Shown piece after piece: positions 1 through 7,243 of a stretch of 30,179 nt of DNA. Position 1 is the stretch's first letter; every line of letters starts with the position of its first letter. This stretch comes from a virus. The stretch lies in the IMG/VR virus record IMGVR_UViG_3300042539_000517, positions 1 to 30,179 of that record. One strand, written 5' to 3'. The notes under the pieces were generated by a model. That model had not been told where the DNA came from. It was given only the letters and a program-made list of their open reading frames with translations, and did no database searches. Position numbers and translations under genes: made by a program.

Positions 1-1236
1 CTGCGTGTAAGTATCGCTTACTTTTACGTTAACCCATTTTTGAACATGTGCTAAAGAAACTGCACAATGGTCATGCTTTTGTGCAAGGTCTACGTGTATA
101 AAATATTCTTTATCTGGGTCTGGTGCGAACCAATTTTCAAATCTTCCAAATTGATCAATAGCAACTGCTGTGTTATTAAATGCTGTTTCTATTTTTTCTC
201 TTGATTTAAAAAATGCATCTACTGCGTCTGAAGGCATGCAGGCAAACCTTCCTAATGCATCCATAGAGTTTTTATAAAATGCTACTTTAAAATCATCAAT
301 GCTTCTAGTTGGATTAATTTCCCAAGTTGGACGCTTTAATGCGTATACTTTTGGAATAGAATAAGAAAGTATATGGTCTTCTTCCCATTCAACTACAAAC
401 TCATTACCTTCAGTTCCATCTGGTAGGTCCAGGTCCATTTTAAAATTATGGCTTCTTACTACAGTTTCTTTTTCAGCAATAACAGATTCATAAAATTTTT
501 GTATAGGATCATTTTTAAATCTTGGAAAAGAAAGTAATATTACTTTGCCAAAGTCTGGAAAACGTGAATCTACTGATGCCCTGTACATTTCATATATAGC
601 GTCTGCAGTTTTAGCTTGATCGTGTCCAGTTGTATTTTCTGTGGCAAATCCTGAAATCTCATCAAGGATAACAACAATAACGTTATATCCTTCCCAAGCC
701 TCACGCTCAGAGTGACCAGAATGAACTGTAATAGATTTATCAAACTTCATTTCGGAAGCTTTGTCTGTGTATTTTCCAGTAAACCATGGAGACTTTTCAA
801 TACGTGTCTTAAAACCTTTAAAGAAAACATTGTTTGCTTGTTGTGCGTTAATAGCAATATTTAAAATATCAATTGCATCTCCTGGTGGTTTCCCATAATA
901 TGACGCTGGGTCCTTTAGGCATAATAACAAATACACAATATAAGCTGTTGCAATTGTTGAGCAGTAGTCTTTGCCAGAACCTTTACCAAGTTGAGCAATT
1001 ACTTCGTTGGCTGTTTGCTTAAATACTCTAGAGCCTTCTTCTTCTCCAAATAATTTAATTAATGTAGACTCTTTATATATTTGAGATGACTTTTCAATTA
1101 GTGTATATTGATAATTTGAAAGTGGTGGCAAAGCTAAGTAATTAGGGCTTGTAACAAAAGTTTGTAGGTCTACTGGTCTTTCTTCAAACTCTTCTCCGTC
1201 AAGGATATCAATGAGGTCGTTAAAATTAAGATCCAT
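1..1236 (-). CDS. terL: Terminase large subunit (partial, C-terminus beyond window edge)
   Basis: This is the ATP-driven DNA packaging motor and headful or cos nuclease of the phage. The reading frame is open for 412 codons from the ATG at 1236 to the window edge, so the C-terminal nuclease half is missing. The ATPase domain shows a Walker A-like loop at residues 84-90 (GKGSGKD) and a Walker B at 186-193 (VIVVILDE) with the catalytic Asp-Glu pair. A likely coupling motif lies at 234-240 (LLSFPRF). The RNase H-like nuclease begins near residue 380 with HVDLA, whose Asp383 would be the first metal ligand. The Walker A loop ends in Asp instead of Ser/Thr, which is unusual for P-loops but fits variants I associate with some phage terminases. 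The start overlaps the small-subunit gene by 11 bases, as expected for a terS-terL pair. The assignment is secure; the subfamily is not resolved. Confidence 0.93.
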   Translation of the reverse strand, partial: MDLNFNDLIDILDGEEFEERPVDLQTFVTSPNYLALPPLSNYQYTLIEKSSQIYKESTLIKLFGEEEGSRVFKQTANEVIAQLGKGSGKDYCSTIATAYIVYLLLCLKDPASYYGKPPGDAIDILNIAINAQQANNVFFKGFKTRIEKSPWFTGKYTDKASEMKFDKSITVHSGHSEREAWEGYNVIVVILDEISGFATENTTGHDQAKTADAIYEMYRASVDSRFPDFGKVILLSFPRFKNDPIQKFYESVIAEKETVVRSHNFKMDLDLPDGTEGNEFVVEWEEDHILSYSIPKVYALKRPTWEINPTRSIDDFKVAFYKNSMDALGRFACMPSDAVDAFFKSREKIETAFNNTAVAIDQFGRFENWFAPDPDKEYFIHVDLAQKHDHCAVSLAHVQKWVNVKVSDTYTQ

Positions 1237-1762
1237 TTGCCTCCTGAATTATCTCAATTGGCTCTACTACTCCTGTAATCTGAGACAGTCTTCTTGCTAC
1301 ATCCATTTTGCATTTTGGACAAGAGGCCGTAACTTCTTTTAATATTTTAACTAAAATATCTTGCTTATGTTCTGTTTGTGCAATTTGATCTGCCATCTCG
1401 GCATTATCTAATAGGCCAACCTCTTTAAGCATGGCAATTCTTTTAGTTTCAATATCTGAAATTAATTTAAGGGCATTGGCTTTAACATTTAATTGGCCTG
1501 CCTGATCTGCATCCTCTACTGTTTTCCATGCCTCTTTAATTAACATAGAGTAATGTTGGTCCGCTCCTGAGATAGCTTCCTTAGCCCGTTCCTTAGAGCT
1601 TGTATCGTTGTATACGACGGTTTTCCACTCGTCTATAAGTTCTAGTACGTCTGAACGTTTATAGCCCGTTAGAGAGGCAATCTGGGTCGGATTGTTGCCC
1701 TTTAAAAGTTCGGCAACAACTTTATTCATTCGATCAAAATGATCTGATAATTCAATTTCCAT
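1226..1762 (-). CDS. terS: Probable terminase small subunit
   Basis: This 178-residue protein most likely recognises phage DNA for packaging. Residues 23-47 form a helix-turn-helix (NPTQIASLTGYKRSDVLELI), and the middle (60-145) is strongly helical, which suits oligomerisation. A CPKC pair at 148-151 near the C-terminus could hold a metal, but no second Cys pair is present to complete a ribbon. The assignment rests on size, the N-terminal HTH and its position directly upstream of and overlapping the terminase large subunit. The ATG at 1762 has no Shine-Dalgarno sequence. It sits about two bases downstream of the predicted start of transcription from the promoter at 1771-1799, so translation may be leaderless. 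It could instead be an unrelated HTH regulator, but the gene order argues against that. Confidence 0.72.
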   Translation of the reverse strand: MEIELSDHFDRMNKVVAELLKGNNPTQIASLTGYKRSDVLELIDEWKTVVYNDTSSKERAKEAISGADQHYSMLIKEAWKTVEDADQAGQLNVKANALKLISDIETKRIAMLKEVGLLDNAEMADQIAQTEHKQDILVKILKEVTASCPKCKMDVARRLSQITGVVEPIEIIQEANGS

Positions 1763-1770
1763 ATATATGT

Positions 1771-1799
1771 ATTATAATTCTAGTTGACTAAAAAGTCAA
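1771..1799 (-). promoter_or_regulatory. Sigma70-type promoter for the terminase genes
   Basis: On the minus strand there is a -35 box TTGACT (1799-1794), a 17-base spacer and a perfect -10 box TATAAT (1776-1771). The predicted transcription start is near 1764, two bases before the terS ATG. The -35 box forms one arm of a perfect 6-base inverted repeat (1784-1799). Confidence 0.8.
1784..1799. repeat. Inverted repeat over the terminase -35 box (candidate operator)
   Basis: TTGACT and AGTCAA are perfect inverted arms separated by four bases. One arm is the -35 hexamer, so a dimeric protein bound here would occlude RNA polymerase. It could also act as a weak hairpin in read-through mRNA from the upstream genes. 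No second copy was noticed in the window. Confidence 0.4.
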
Positions 1800-2119
1800 T
1801 TAGATTTGGCTATTTTATATAATATTAGGTAGCCAATTAAGTCATCTATATCATTATCTCCAGCAAATCCTTTATTATTTTTTACTCTATTTAATTTATC
1901 ATCAATTCTTACCTTTAATTGCTCTGTTGAGTCCGCCGTTGAAAATATTCTAATTGGCTCTAAGGCTGAATTGCCATAGGATATATTTTTTTCAATTAAC
2001 ATTTGAGCAATTTCTAAACAAGAATTTAATATTTTATTTCCAGCTGGGGCGCTGACTGCATGTAAGTATAGGTCTTCGTATCTAAATTCTTTTACATCTC
2101 TAAATACTGGCTTTAACAT
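1796..2119 (-). CDS. DUF1599/Nmad1-like small phage protein
   Basis: This 107-residue protein has the pattern of the DUF1599 family, also called nucleotide modification associated domain 1. A helix with KNISYGNSALEP (about residues 44-55) is followed by EQLKVRIDDKLNRV (66-79) and a C-terminal DIDDLIGYLILYKIA helix. The family is known from phage genomes and was linked by comparative genomics to base modification, but I know of no reaction proven for this type. It starts at a TAATG junction with the nucleotidyltransferase gene upstream, so it belongs to the sugar cassette operon. The terminase -35 box overlaps its stop codon. Family assignment is from remembered pattern only. Confidence 0.55.
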   Translation of the reverse strand: MLKPVFRDVKEFRYEDLYLHAVSAPAGNKILNSCLEIAQMLIEKNISYGNSALEPIRIFSTADSTEQLKVRIDDKLNRVKNNKGFAGDNDIDDLIGYLILYKIAKSN

Positions 2120-2784
2120 TACGCATCCATTTCTTTATATAATTGTTTTAATCCTCTTAGCGTTCCAATATCCATATACTGTCCGCCTGGTCTTACCGCC
2201 TTAATATTAGAACCCCTAGATATCCATTCCTTTAATTGTTTTCCTGGATGATCTAGTGTTGTATCTATGTATCTTATCATATTCTTTTGGAATAGCATAG
2301 TGCCCCACATATCTGGGTAATCACAATTATCTACCTTGTCTTCTGAACCAATTACTTTATCTTGGGATACTAAAACTTGACCGACACGTCCCTTTAATAT
2401 TTCTCCGCATTCCCAAATTCCTAGAACAAGGTCGGCAGTATTGTCTTTAAATAGAGGCTTGTATATATTTCCAGGTGCATTTAATATATATGTATCTGGC
2501 ATTCCAATAAGCACTGTATCGTTATACTCGCCCACCATAAACTTTACTGCATCTGACATTGTTGAAGGCTCACGAACAATTAGTTTAATATTCATGTCCA
2601 TATTTTGAATAATTGGAACCCACTCAGCTCTTGTAGATACTCTAACCTCATCACACACTTCAAGCATTTGTTCTACGTGCCATTGTAAAAGAGATCTTTC
2701 GTCTGATATAGGTAAACAAAATTTAGGAATGCCACCAATTCTAGAAGCTTTTCCAGATGCTGGCAATACTCCTATAACACTCAT
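2119..2784 (-). CDS. Sugar-phosphate nucleotidyltransferase
   Basis: This enzyme probably activates a sugar phosphate with an NTP to give an NDP-sugar. The N-terminus carries the nucleotidyltransferase signature LPASGKASRIGG followed by PKFCLPI. A GMPDTY segment provides the metal-binding Asp near residue 97, and a late MDIGT motif is typical of glucose-1-phosphate thymidylyl/uridylyltransferases. I chose the ATG at 2784 (221 residues) because it makes an ATGA overlap with the stop of the glycosyltransferase gene. An ATG at 2796 would add four residues but has no better ribosome site. Adjacent to a GT32-type transferase, it likely supplies that enzyme's donor. It is shorter than cellular homologues and lacks a C-terminal left-handed beta-helix. 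Confidence 0.82.
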   Translation of the reverse strand: MSVIGVLPASGKASRIGGIPKFCLPISDERSLLQWHVEQMLEVCDEVRVSTRAEWVPIIQNMDMNIKLIVREPSTMSDAVKFMVGEYNDTVLIGMPDTYILNAPGNIYKPLFKDNTADLVLGIWECGEILKGRVGQVLVSQDKVIGSEDKVDNCDYPDMWGTMLFQKNMIRYIDTTLDHPGKQLKEWISRGSNIKAVRPGGQYMDIGTLRGLKQLYKEMDA

Positions 2785-3542
2785 TCTTTTTCCCATTCAT
2801 GAGGATTAAATCCATTAGGATAAGATTCATTTACACGAGGATCTTTTTTCCAAGCAATCCATCCTGCTTCTCTGTCATCTCCCCAATAAAGATGGACTAC
2901 ATCTTTATCTAATAGCCTTCTGGCTTCTTCTCCACAAAGAATTTTTACTTTATTTTCTTTTAGAAAATCCATTTCCATAAGTTCTGGGGCCCACTCATTG
3001 ATATGTTTTTGATAAGGCTCAACGCCTAATTTTTTATATAGTGCATCTGTAAACATTTGAACATCAGTATAGTAATGAACCATATGATTATGTTGAATAA
3101 TTCCTTCAGAACATCTTTCAACACAAAGGTCTATTGCTGCCTTTAGTAGCGGATGTCCAGCTTTAGCGGCAATTGTTTGAGTTGCTAGCCATGGGGTATC
3201 TCTTTCGATATCTAAAATCATATCGTATTCAGGGCTTAACCAAGTATCTACTGGAGTCTTGCAGTGTGTGTCCATGTCTGTATATATCCCACCGTGAATA
3301 TAAAGAATAGCAAATCTCCATAAGCCAGCTTTCATTACTCCTAAAGGCAGGTTCACATAGGTCTCATATGTTTTTGAGTCGAAGTGTTCCTTAAAGAAGT
3401 TTTCCCTGTCTTGTCCACTCATGTAGCCATAAGCCCATCCTGGATTTTGATGAGTCCATGTCCCTACGCTTTCTTTAGCGTAAATTGGCAATTCATCAAA
3501 AATTGTTTCGTAAGTCTGCCAGATCTTTTTTTCTATACTCAT
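2781..3542 (-). CDS. GT32/OCH1-like glycosyltransferase
   Basis: This 253-residue protein is a probable retaining glycosyltransferase that moves a sugar from an NDP donor. It opens with KKIWQTYET and has the core LWRFAILYIHGGIYTDMDTHC at about residues 74-94. The YTDMD element holds the metal-binding DxD (Asp89, Asp91) characteristic of the Gly_transf_sug group that includes OCH1 and capsule enzymes. No membrane segment or signal peptide is seen, so it acts in the cytoplasm. A strong ribosome site (AAAGGAGATAAT) precedes the ATG. It overlaps the nucleotidyltransferase by four bases, pointing to a shared pathway. The acceptor (phage DNA base, virion protein or host glycan) cannot be read from sequence. 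Confidence 0.85.
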   Translation of the reverse strand: MSIEKKIWQTYETIFDELPIYAKESVGTWTHQNPGWAYGYMSGQDRENFFKEHFDSKTYETYVNLPLGVMKAGLWRFAILYIHGGIYTDMDTHCKTPVDTWLSPEYDMILDIERDTPWLATQTIAAKAGHPLLKAAIDLCVERCSEGIIQHNHMVHYYTDVQMFTDALYKKLGVEPYQKHINEWAPELMEMDFLKENKVKILCGEEARRLLDKDVVHLYWGDDREAGWIAWKKDPRVNESYPNGFNPHEWEKE

Positions 3543-3543
3543 A

Positions 3544-3690
3544 TTATCTCCTTTTAATTAATCCAAACTGATCCAGATATCTTTGTATTGTCATAGCAGA
3601 GACACTACACTCTATAGCAATTTCAGTAACAGTTTTCTTTTGAACAATATATCTACGATATAGCCAGTCTTTGCTTTGATATAGCTTCAT
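3544..3690 (-). CDS. Small helix-turn-helix protein (48 residues)
   Basis: This short gene begins with ATG at 3690, overlapping the stop of the RuvC-like gene as ATGA, and ends one base before the glycosyltransferase start. The product begins MKLYQSKDWLYRRY, and its second half, TVTEIAIECSVSAMTIQRYL, is a clear helix-turn-helix of the resolvase/transposase-like type: the stretch resembles an isolated C-terminal DNA-binding domain. It may regulate phage genes or act as a recombination accessory factor. Its last codons contain the ribosome site for the next gene. Size alone makes it easy to miss; the tight junctions on both sides support it as a real gene. Confidence 0.75.
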   Translation of the reverse strand: MKLYQSKDWLYRRYIVQKKTVTEIAIECSVSAMTIQRYLDQFGLIKRR

Positions 3691-4253
3691 CGTTTAGTTA
3701 ACACCTCATTTGAATAATGTGCGATGCCAAATGCATCTGCTACGTCAAAATCTGTTAATGATAATTTATATTTATTATTAAAATAATCTACAGTTCTTTG
3801 TTTACGCATATTGCGTAATTGATTCTTATACCAAGAATCTGCATAACCAGGATTTTTTAATCTTATTGCAGACTTTTCATCTTTCGTTGGATTTTTGTTG
3901 CCAATGAACGCCTGCCACGAGGATGGGCTAATAGTAATAACCTTAGCGCCAGTAGACATAAGCTCAGCAATAACAACTCCATATACATATGATAATTTTA
4001 TCACAGCATCAGGTGATCTGACAAGTATTGCTCCTTCTACTACAATATAATCTGACTTTAAATTATCTAACATTGCTGCCACTTTAATTTTAGCATCATG
4101 TATTTTTTCATATATGTCTGCGCCAGATAATTCAATTTTTCCCCACTTTAACGGAATATTATTTTCCATTAAACAAAACGCAACTGAGGTAGTAGAGGCA
4201 TCTATGCCTAGTACACGATATGCTTTTGTTTTAACTAGGCTAGCTAAGTTCAC
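3687..4253 (-). CDS. RuvC-like Holliday junction resolvase
   Basis: This 188-residue protein has the RNase H-like fold residues of RuvC. They are Asp18 in LGIDAST, Glu73 in YIVVEGAI, and Asp170/Asp173 in TDFDVADAFGIAHY. It would resolve branched DNA during recombination and before packaging. The start is a GTG at 4253 that overlaps the zinc-finger gene by 14 bases; no clear Shine-Dalgarno is seen, so translation is likely coupled. It sits downstream of a Cas4-like nuclease in a recombination block. The length is close to cellular RuvC. Substrate preference cannot be judged, and a role in debranching replication intermediates is equally possible. Confidence 0.82.
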   Translation of the reverse strand: MNLASLVKTKAYRVLGIDASTTSVAFCLMENNIPLKWGKIELSGADIYEKIHDAKIKVAAMLDNLKSDYIVVEGAILVRSPDAVIKLSYVYGVVIAELMSTGAKVITISPSSWQAFIGNKNPTKDEKSAIRLKNPGYADSWYKNQLRNMRKQRTVDYFNNKYKLSLTDFDVADAFGIAHYSNEVLTKR

Positions 4254-4518
4254 CTAATATACCCCATATCATTTTTTTACTTTCATATGTTATATTTTTT
4301 TCACATGTAGCACAAATATCATTTTGATTATATCTACTTAGTTTTGTTTTACAATGTTTACAAGATCTAACTGCGCCATTCTTAATAGCTTTTTTTTCGT
4401 AATACTTTTCCATAATTCTTTTGTTGGTTGCAATTCTGCAACACTCATCAGTACAATATTTTTGATTATGTGTTTTTGGATTAAAGTCTTTATTACATTC
4501 TTTATTTAAACAAATCAT
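4240..4518 (-). CDS. Two-zinc-finger small protein
   Basis: This 92-residue protein carries two cysteine groups. The first is C3-x4-C8 with C22-x3-C26 (and C27), within a KYCTDEC segment resembling treble-clef fingers. The second is C53-x2-C56 with C69-x2-C72. A basic helix of about 25 residues (30-50) separates them. Binding to DNA or to the neighbouring nucleases is likely but not shown. It starts with an ATGA overlap on the end of the Cas4-like gene. I do not recognise a named family. Confidence 0.7.
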   Translation of the reverse strand: MICLNKECNKDFNPKTHNQKYCTDECCRIATNKRIMEKYYEKKAIKNGAVRSCKHCKTKLSRYNQNDICATCEKNITYESKKMIWGILGELS

Positions 4519-5300
4519 ATTTTAGGAACCTCATATTGATCTATTTGTACTGTTCCTGTTAGGCCTGAATAGCATTCCTTTTTAATTGGACAATAGGTAC
4601 AAGGCATTTTAGATTTAGATGATCCCTTCGGGCGCATTGGTAGGTCTCCGTCTTTAAAATTATCCCAGACCTCACACATCCATAAAAAAGTATCTTCAAT
4701 AATTTTAGTATTTTTTTCATTCATTGAAACTGGTATTACTATAAGCTCTTGGGTGTTTTTGTTTTCATACAAAAAGAATCCTTCTTTAGCATTTTTTAAT
4801 TTCATATAAGTTAACAGTTGAAGCAAATGATTTGCAGTCGGCTTCATCTCTGATTGTCTTCCATCCCAAACCTCTTGTTTGGCAGTTTTAATTTCACCAA
4901 TTACTGTTTCATTATCATATTCCATAATTAAATCTATAAAGCCACGGATTGGAGGATATTCATTTACTATCTCTTCTTCTTCCGCTCTCCATTCTGGCAT
5001 TGTTTTAATTAAATTTTGTAGTCTTTCATGGGCTTGCGTACCTTGTGCCATGTTGGCAACTGCAACAGCATCGTTGTCGTCAATAAACATTGCTCCAGAA
5101 AAAGCCATGTACCAATATCTTGGGCAAGTCCCATGACCATACCCTAAAGAACTTGGACTAAAAGACTTCTTTGTCATTTCTCCATCAGCACGTTTTGTAT
5201 TTCTATATGATTCATCAAGCAATTGTGCAAATCGTTCTGGGTCAAAATGCTTTCCCGTATGTTTTTTAAATTTAAGATTTTTTACTATATCTCTACCCAT
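4515..5300 (-). CDS. Cas4/RecB-like PD-(D/E)XK exonuclease
   Basis: This 261-residue protein matches the Cas4-like branch of the RecB nuclease family. It has a lone Cys59 in the GTCPRYWY segment, His91, Asp123 in GFIDLIM, Glu136-x-Lys138 in GEIKTAK, and the Gln161 motif QLLTYM. The C-terminal triple C234-x2-C237-x5-C243 together with Cys59 would bind an iron-sulfur cluster. The whole catalytic set is intact. Phage members of this family act as single-strand exonucleases or recombination nucleases, and no CRISPR locus is present here. It starts at a TAATG junction with the upstream gene and is followed by zinc-finger and RuvC-like genes, so a recombination or end-processing role fits best. Confidence 0.85.
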   Translation of the reverse strand: MGRDIVKNLKFKKHTGKHFDPERFAQLLDESYRNTKRADGEMTKKSFSPSSLGYGHGTCPRYWYMAFSGAMFIDDNDAVAVANMAQGTQAHERLQNLIKTMPEWRAEEEEIVNEYPPIRGFIDLIMEYDNETVIGEIKTAKQEVWDGRQSEMKPTANHLLQLLTYMKLKNAKEGFFLYENKNTQELIVIPVSMNEKNTKIIEDTFLWMCEVWDNFKDGDLPMRPKGSSKSKMPCTYCPIKKECYSGLTGTVQIDQYEVPKI

Positions 5301-5635
5301 TATGAGCTATACCTAACGACATACTTAAGTGCATCTACAAGTTTGTCTATAGACTCCTTTGCTGAATAATAAATATTTTTCTTATTGTTGTTTACAGTTC
5401 CTGCTTTATCTTTTGCAATAGTAGAATATACTGACGCCATCATAGAAAATTTAGTTGACATAGCTTGAAGCTCTATAATTAAATATGGTGCTTTAGCAGA
5501 TGGAACATCTGGGTTCATTAATAACTTTACTACAATAGCCAACGCTTTATCTAACTGCTCATCATTCATGTACTCATGAAGATCGTTAAACTCAGTAATA
5601 GAATTAATTAACTCTAATGTGTTTTTATCTTCCAT
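5300..5635 (-). CDS. Conserved-looking helical phage protein, function unknown
   Basis: This 111-residue protein is almost entirely helical by composition (for example ELINSITEFNDLHEYM and the C-terminal SIDKLVDALKYVV). It has no cysteines, signal peptide or catalytic motif that I can see. It lies between a 41-residue gene and the Cas4-like nuclease, joined to both by one-base TAATG overlaps, so it is probably translated with them. A partner or adaptor for the recombination nucleases is possible on position alone. I do not recognise the family. Confidence 0.7.
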   Translation of the reverse strand: MEDKNTLELINSITEFNDLHEYMNDEQLDKALAIVVKLLMNPDVPSAKAPYLIIELQAMSTKFSMMASVYSTIAKDKAGTVNNNKKNIYYSAKESIDKLVDALKYVVRYSS

Positions 5636-5760
5636 TATTTATCCTTTTTTACTTTATATGGACCAAGATCGGCTTTAATAGTGCCATCTTTTCTAAGTCT
5701 TATAATTCTACCATTTTTAATAATTGTTTTATTAAAAGGTATTTTATTATTGCTTCCCAT
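5635..5760 (-). CDS. Small basic protein (41 residues)
   Basis: The ATG at 5760 opens a 41-codon frame that ends in TAATG, shared with the next gene. It overlaps the upstream nuclease-like gene by 14 bases. The product is lysine-rich (NKTIIKNGRIIRLRKDGTIK) with a beta-strand pattern reminiscent of a short KOW/SH3-like strand pair, but no family is recognised. It fills what would otherwise be a 111-base gap in a tightly packed operon, and the stop-start coupling is the main evidence that it is real. Confidence 0.6.
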   Translation of the reverse strand: MGSNNKIPFNKTIIKNGRIIRLRKDGTIKADLGPYKVKKDK

Positions 5761-6061
5761 TTTTATCCTCCCAGCATTCTACTAATTGTTCTAGCAAAGC
5801 CCATTCAATTACTGCCAGCCTGATTTTGCTACTAGATGGGCCAAGGATGAGTTTGAGTACTGGATTCTTATCCCTACTAACTTTAAAAGTATCTGTACAT
5901 ATCTTAGCCCAAATACTTTTTGAAATAGAGATTGATTTTTCGTACTCTTTATAATCCACCACAAAATTTTTCCATTGAGCGTCACCTTTTTGATAATCAC
6001 CACGTCCACTATTTTTTTGTTGTCTTGCGCCATCTCTTTTAGCCTCTGATCTTTCTGACAT
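5747..6061 (-). CDS. Probable PD-(D/E)XK Holliday-junction-resolvase-like nuclease
   Basis: This 104-residue protein shows the compact pattern of Hjc-like/VRR-type nucleases. A basic N-terminus with SGRGDYQKGD (residues 18-27) supplies acidic ligands Asp22 and Asp27, then VDYKEY gives Asp36-x-Lys38. A following ISISKSIWAKICTD helix resembles the segment after the catalytic strand in this fold. It would cleave branched DNA or DNA ends. The gene begins at 6061 just after the stop of its predecessor's neighbour in a string of small genes downstream of recA. The protein is small, and the motif is read by eye, so another PD-(D/E)XK role or an inactive relative is possible. Confidence 0.55.
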   Translation of the reverse strand: MSERSEAKRDGARQQKNSGRGDYQKGDAQWKNFVVDYKEYEKSISISKSIWAKICTDTFKVSRDKNPVLKLILGPSSSKIRLAVIEWALLEQLVECWEDKNGKQ

Positions 6062-6252
6062 TAGCCATTAACCTTAAATTGATTGTCATGTCCATCTGGA
6101 CATTTCCAAGAAATAGTAAATGTTGCTGGATCCCAAAATGCTTTTTCTGCATCTTTATCACACTTAGAACATGGCTTTGTTCCAGGTATTTCTTCAACTC
6201 CGTTTTTTTGTAAAATTTCAGGTTTATCAAAAAACTCTTTAAGATTTGGCAT
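6061..6252 (-). CDS. Small zinc-ribbon protein (63 residues)
   Basis: This short protein has C28-x2-C31 and C51-x3-H55 (KCPDGH), a plausible single zinc site in a ribbon fold with WDPATFTISW strands between. The ATG at 6252 overlaps the recA end by 14 bases and has a good ribosome site (TTAAGGAT). The competing frame over the same bases (start 6230) lacks a ribosome site and is rejected. It ends with TAATG into the nuclease-like gene. The function is unknown; its place between recA and a nuclease suggests a DNA metabolism partner. Confidence 0.65.
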   Translation of the reverse strand: MPNLKEFFDKPEILQKNGVEEIPGTKPCSKCDKDAEKAFWDPATFTISWKCPDGHDNQFKVNG

Positions 6253-7243
6253 TTATATCCTTAACTAGTTTATCAACAACCTTTGGATTTTCTTTTAAAT
6301 ACGCAACTGCTTTAGCACGACCTTGAAATCTTTCTCCATTAACTGTATACCAAGCGCCACCTTTTTCTACAATGCCACACATTTCTGCAACATCTAAAGA
6401 TTCTCCTACTTGATCTACTCCTAAAGTTTCTCCTTGGTAATAAAAATCATATTGTCCAGACAAATTTGGCGGACCAAGTTTATTATAATCAATAATCCAA
6501 TTAACTGGTCTTCCAACTCTTTGTTCAATAACTTTATCTCCGACTTTGACGCCGTCTTTAATAGCGTTAGCCTCAGCTTCAGAAGACCAAAGTTTAATAA
6601 CAGTAGAAGAAAAGAATTTTACTGCCATTCCTCCTGTTGGTATATGTGAAGCATGCATGGATCCAAATTGATTTCTTTGTTGAGAAATTAAAACAAGTAA
6701 TGTATTTTTATTAGCATAATTTAACATCTTAACTGCATGTGTCATATCTTTTGCTTCTGCGCCTATTTGTTTTGTATCCTGCAAATCTTTTAATTCATTT
6801 CCATCTTTTTCAAAATAAATTGCTGGCAGCAATGCCGAGATAGAGTCTACAACAATAATGTCAACTTCTGCTTCCATTAATTTTGTTGCAACATCTACCA
6901 TATCATTTACTGTTTTTGCGGATGAGTATATTAATTTAGATGAGTCTACCCCAAGTTTTTCTGCCCACGATTGATCATATGATGCCTCTGCATCTATCCA
7001 TGCACAAGACTTGCCTTCTTTTTGCGCCATAGCAATCATTTGTAAACAAAACGAAGATTTACCAGCAGACTTATTGCCCCAAACCAATACCTGTCTACCA
7101 AAACCTAGTCCACCTTTTAACGCCATGTTTAAACCAATACTTGGAGTAAGTTGTTTTTCTACTTTTATATTTTGTGCTGACTGTACTCTTGCTCTTGTTT
7201 TTGGATCTAATTTTGATAATATATCATCTATTAAAATTGTCAT
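6239..7243 (-). CDS. recA: RecA recombinase
   Basis: This 334-residue protein is a RecA family strand-exchange ATPase. The Walker A loop is GNKSAGKSS at residues 56-64, and the Walker B is IIVVDS at about 129-134, followed by the SALLP segment. An ISQQRNQFGSM stretch matches the conserved region after the L1 loop. The C-terminus is slightly shorter than in bacterial RecA. It would coat single strands for recombination-dependent replication and repair, together with the ssDNA-binding protein and the nucleases encoded nearby. An AGAGAGAAG ribosome site precedes the ATG, and an extended -10 element (7267-7275) lies just upstream. It belongs to the phage branch near UvsX/RecA; I cannot say which is closest. 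Confidence 0.92.
   Translation of the reverse strand: MTILIDDILSKLDPKTRARVQSAQNIKVEKQLTPSIGLNMALKGGLGFGRQVLVWGNKSAGKSSFCLQMIAMAQKEGKSCAWIDAEASYDQSWAEKLGVDSSKLIYSSAKTVNDMVDVATKLMEAEVDIIVVDSISALLPAIYFEKDGNELKDLQDTKQIGAEAKDMTHAVKMLNYANKNTLLVLISQQRNQFGSMHASHIPTGGMAVKFFSSTVIKLWSSEAEANAIKDGVKVGDKVIEQRVGRPVNWIIDYNKLGPPNLSGQYDFYYQGETLGVDQVGESLDVAEMCGIVEKGGAWYTVNGERFQGRAKAVAYLKENPKVVDKLVKDINAKS

Noticed and set aside
4515-5300. Cas4-like gene as evidence for a phage CRISPR system
   Set aside because: No repeat-spacer array and no cas1 or cas2 gene is present. Phage Cas4-like nucleases usually act in recombination.
5809-6230. Alternative minus-strand frames at 5809-6033 and 6039-6230
   Set aside because: They overlap the nuclease-like gene and the zinc-ribbon gene, lack ribosome sites, and read as frame-shifted copies of them.
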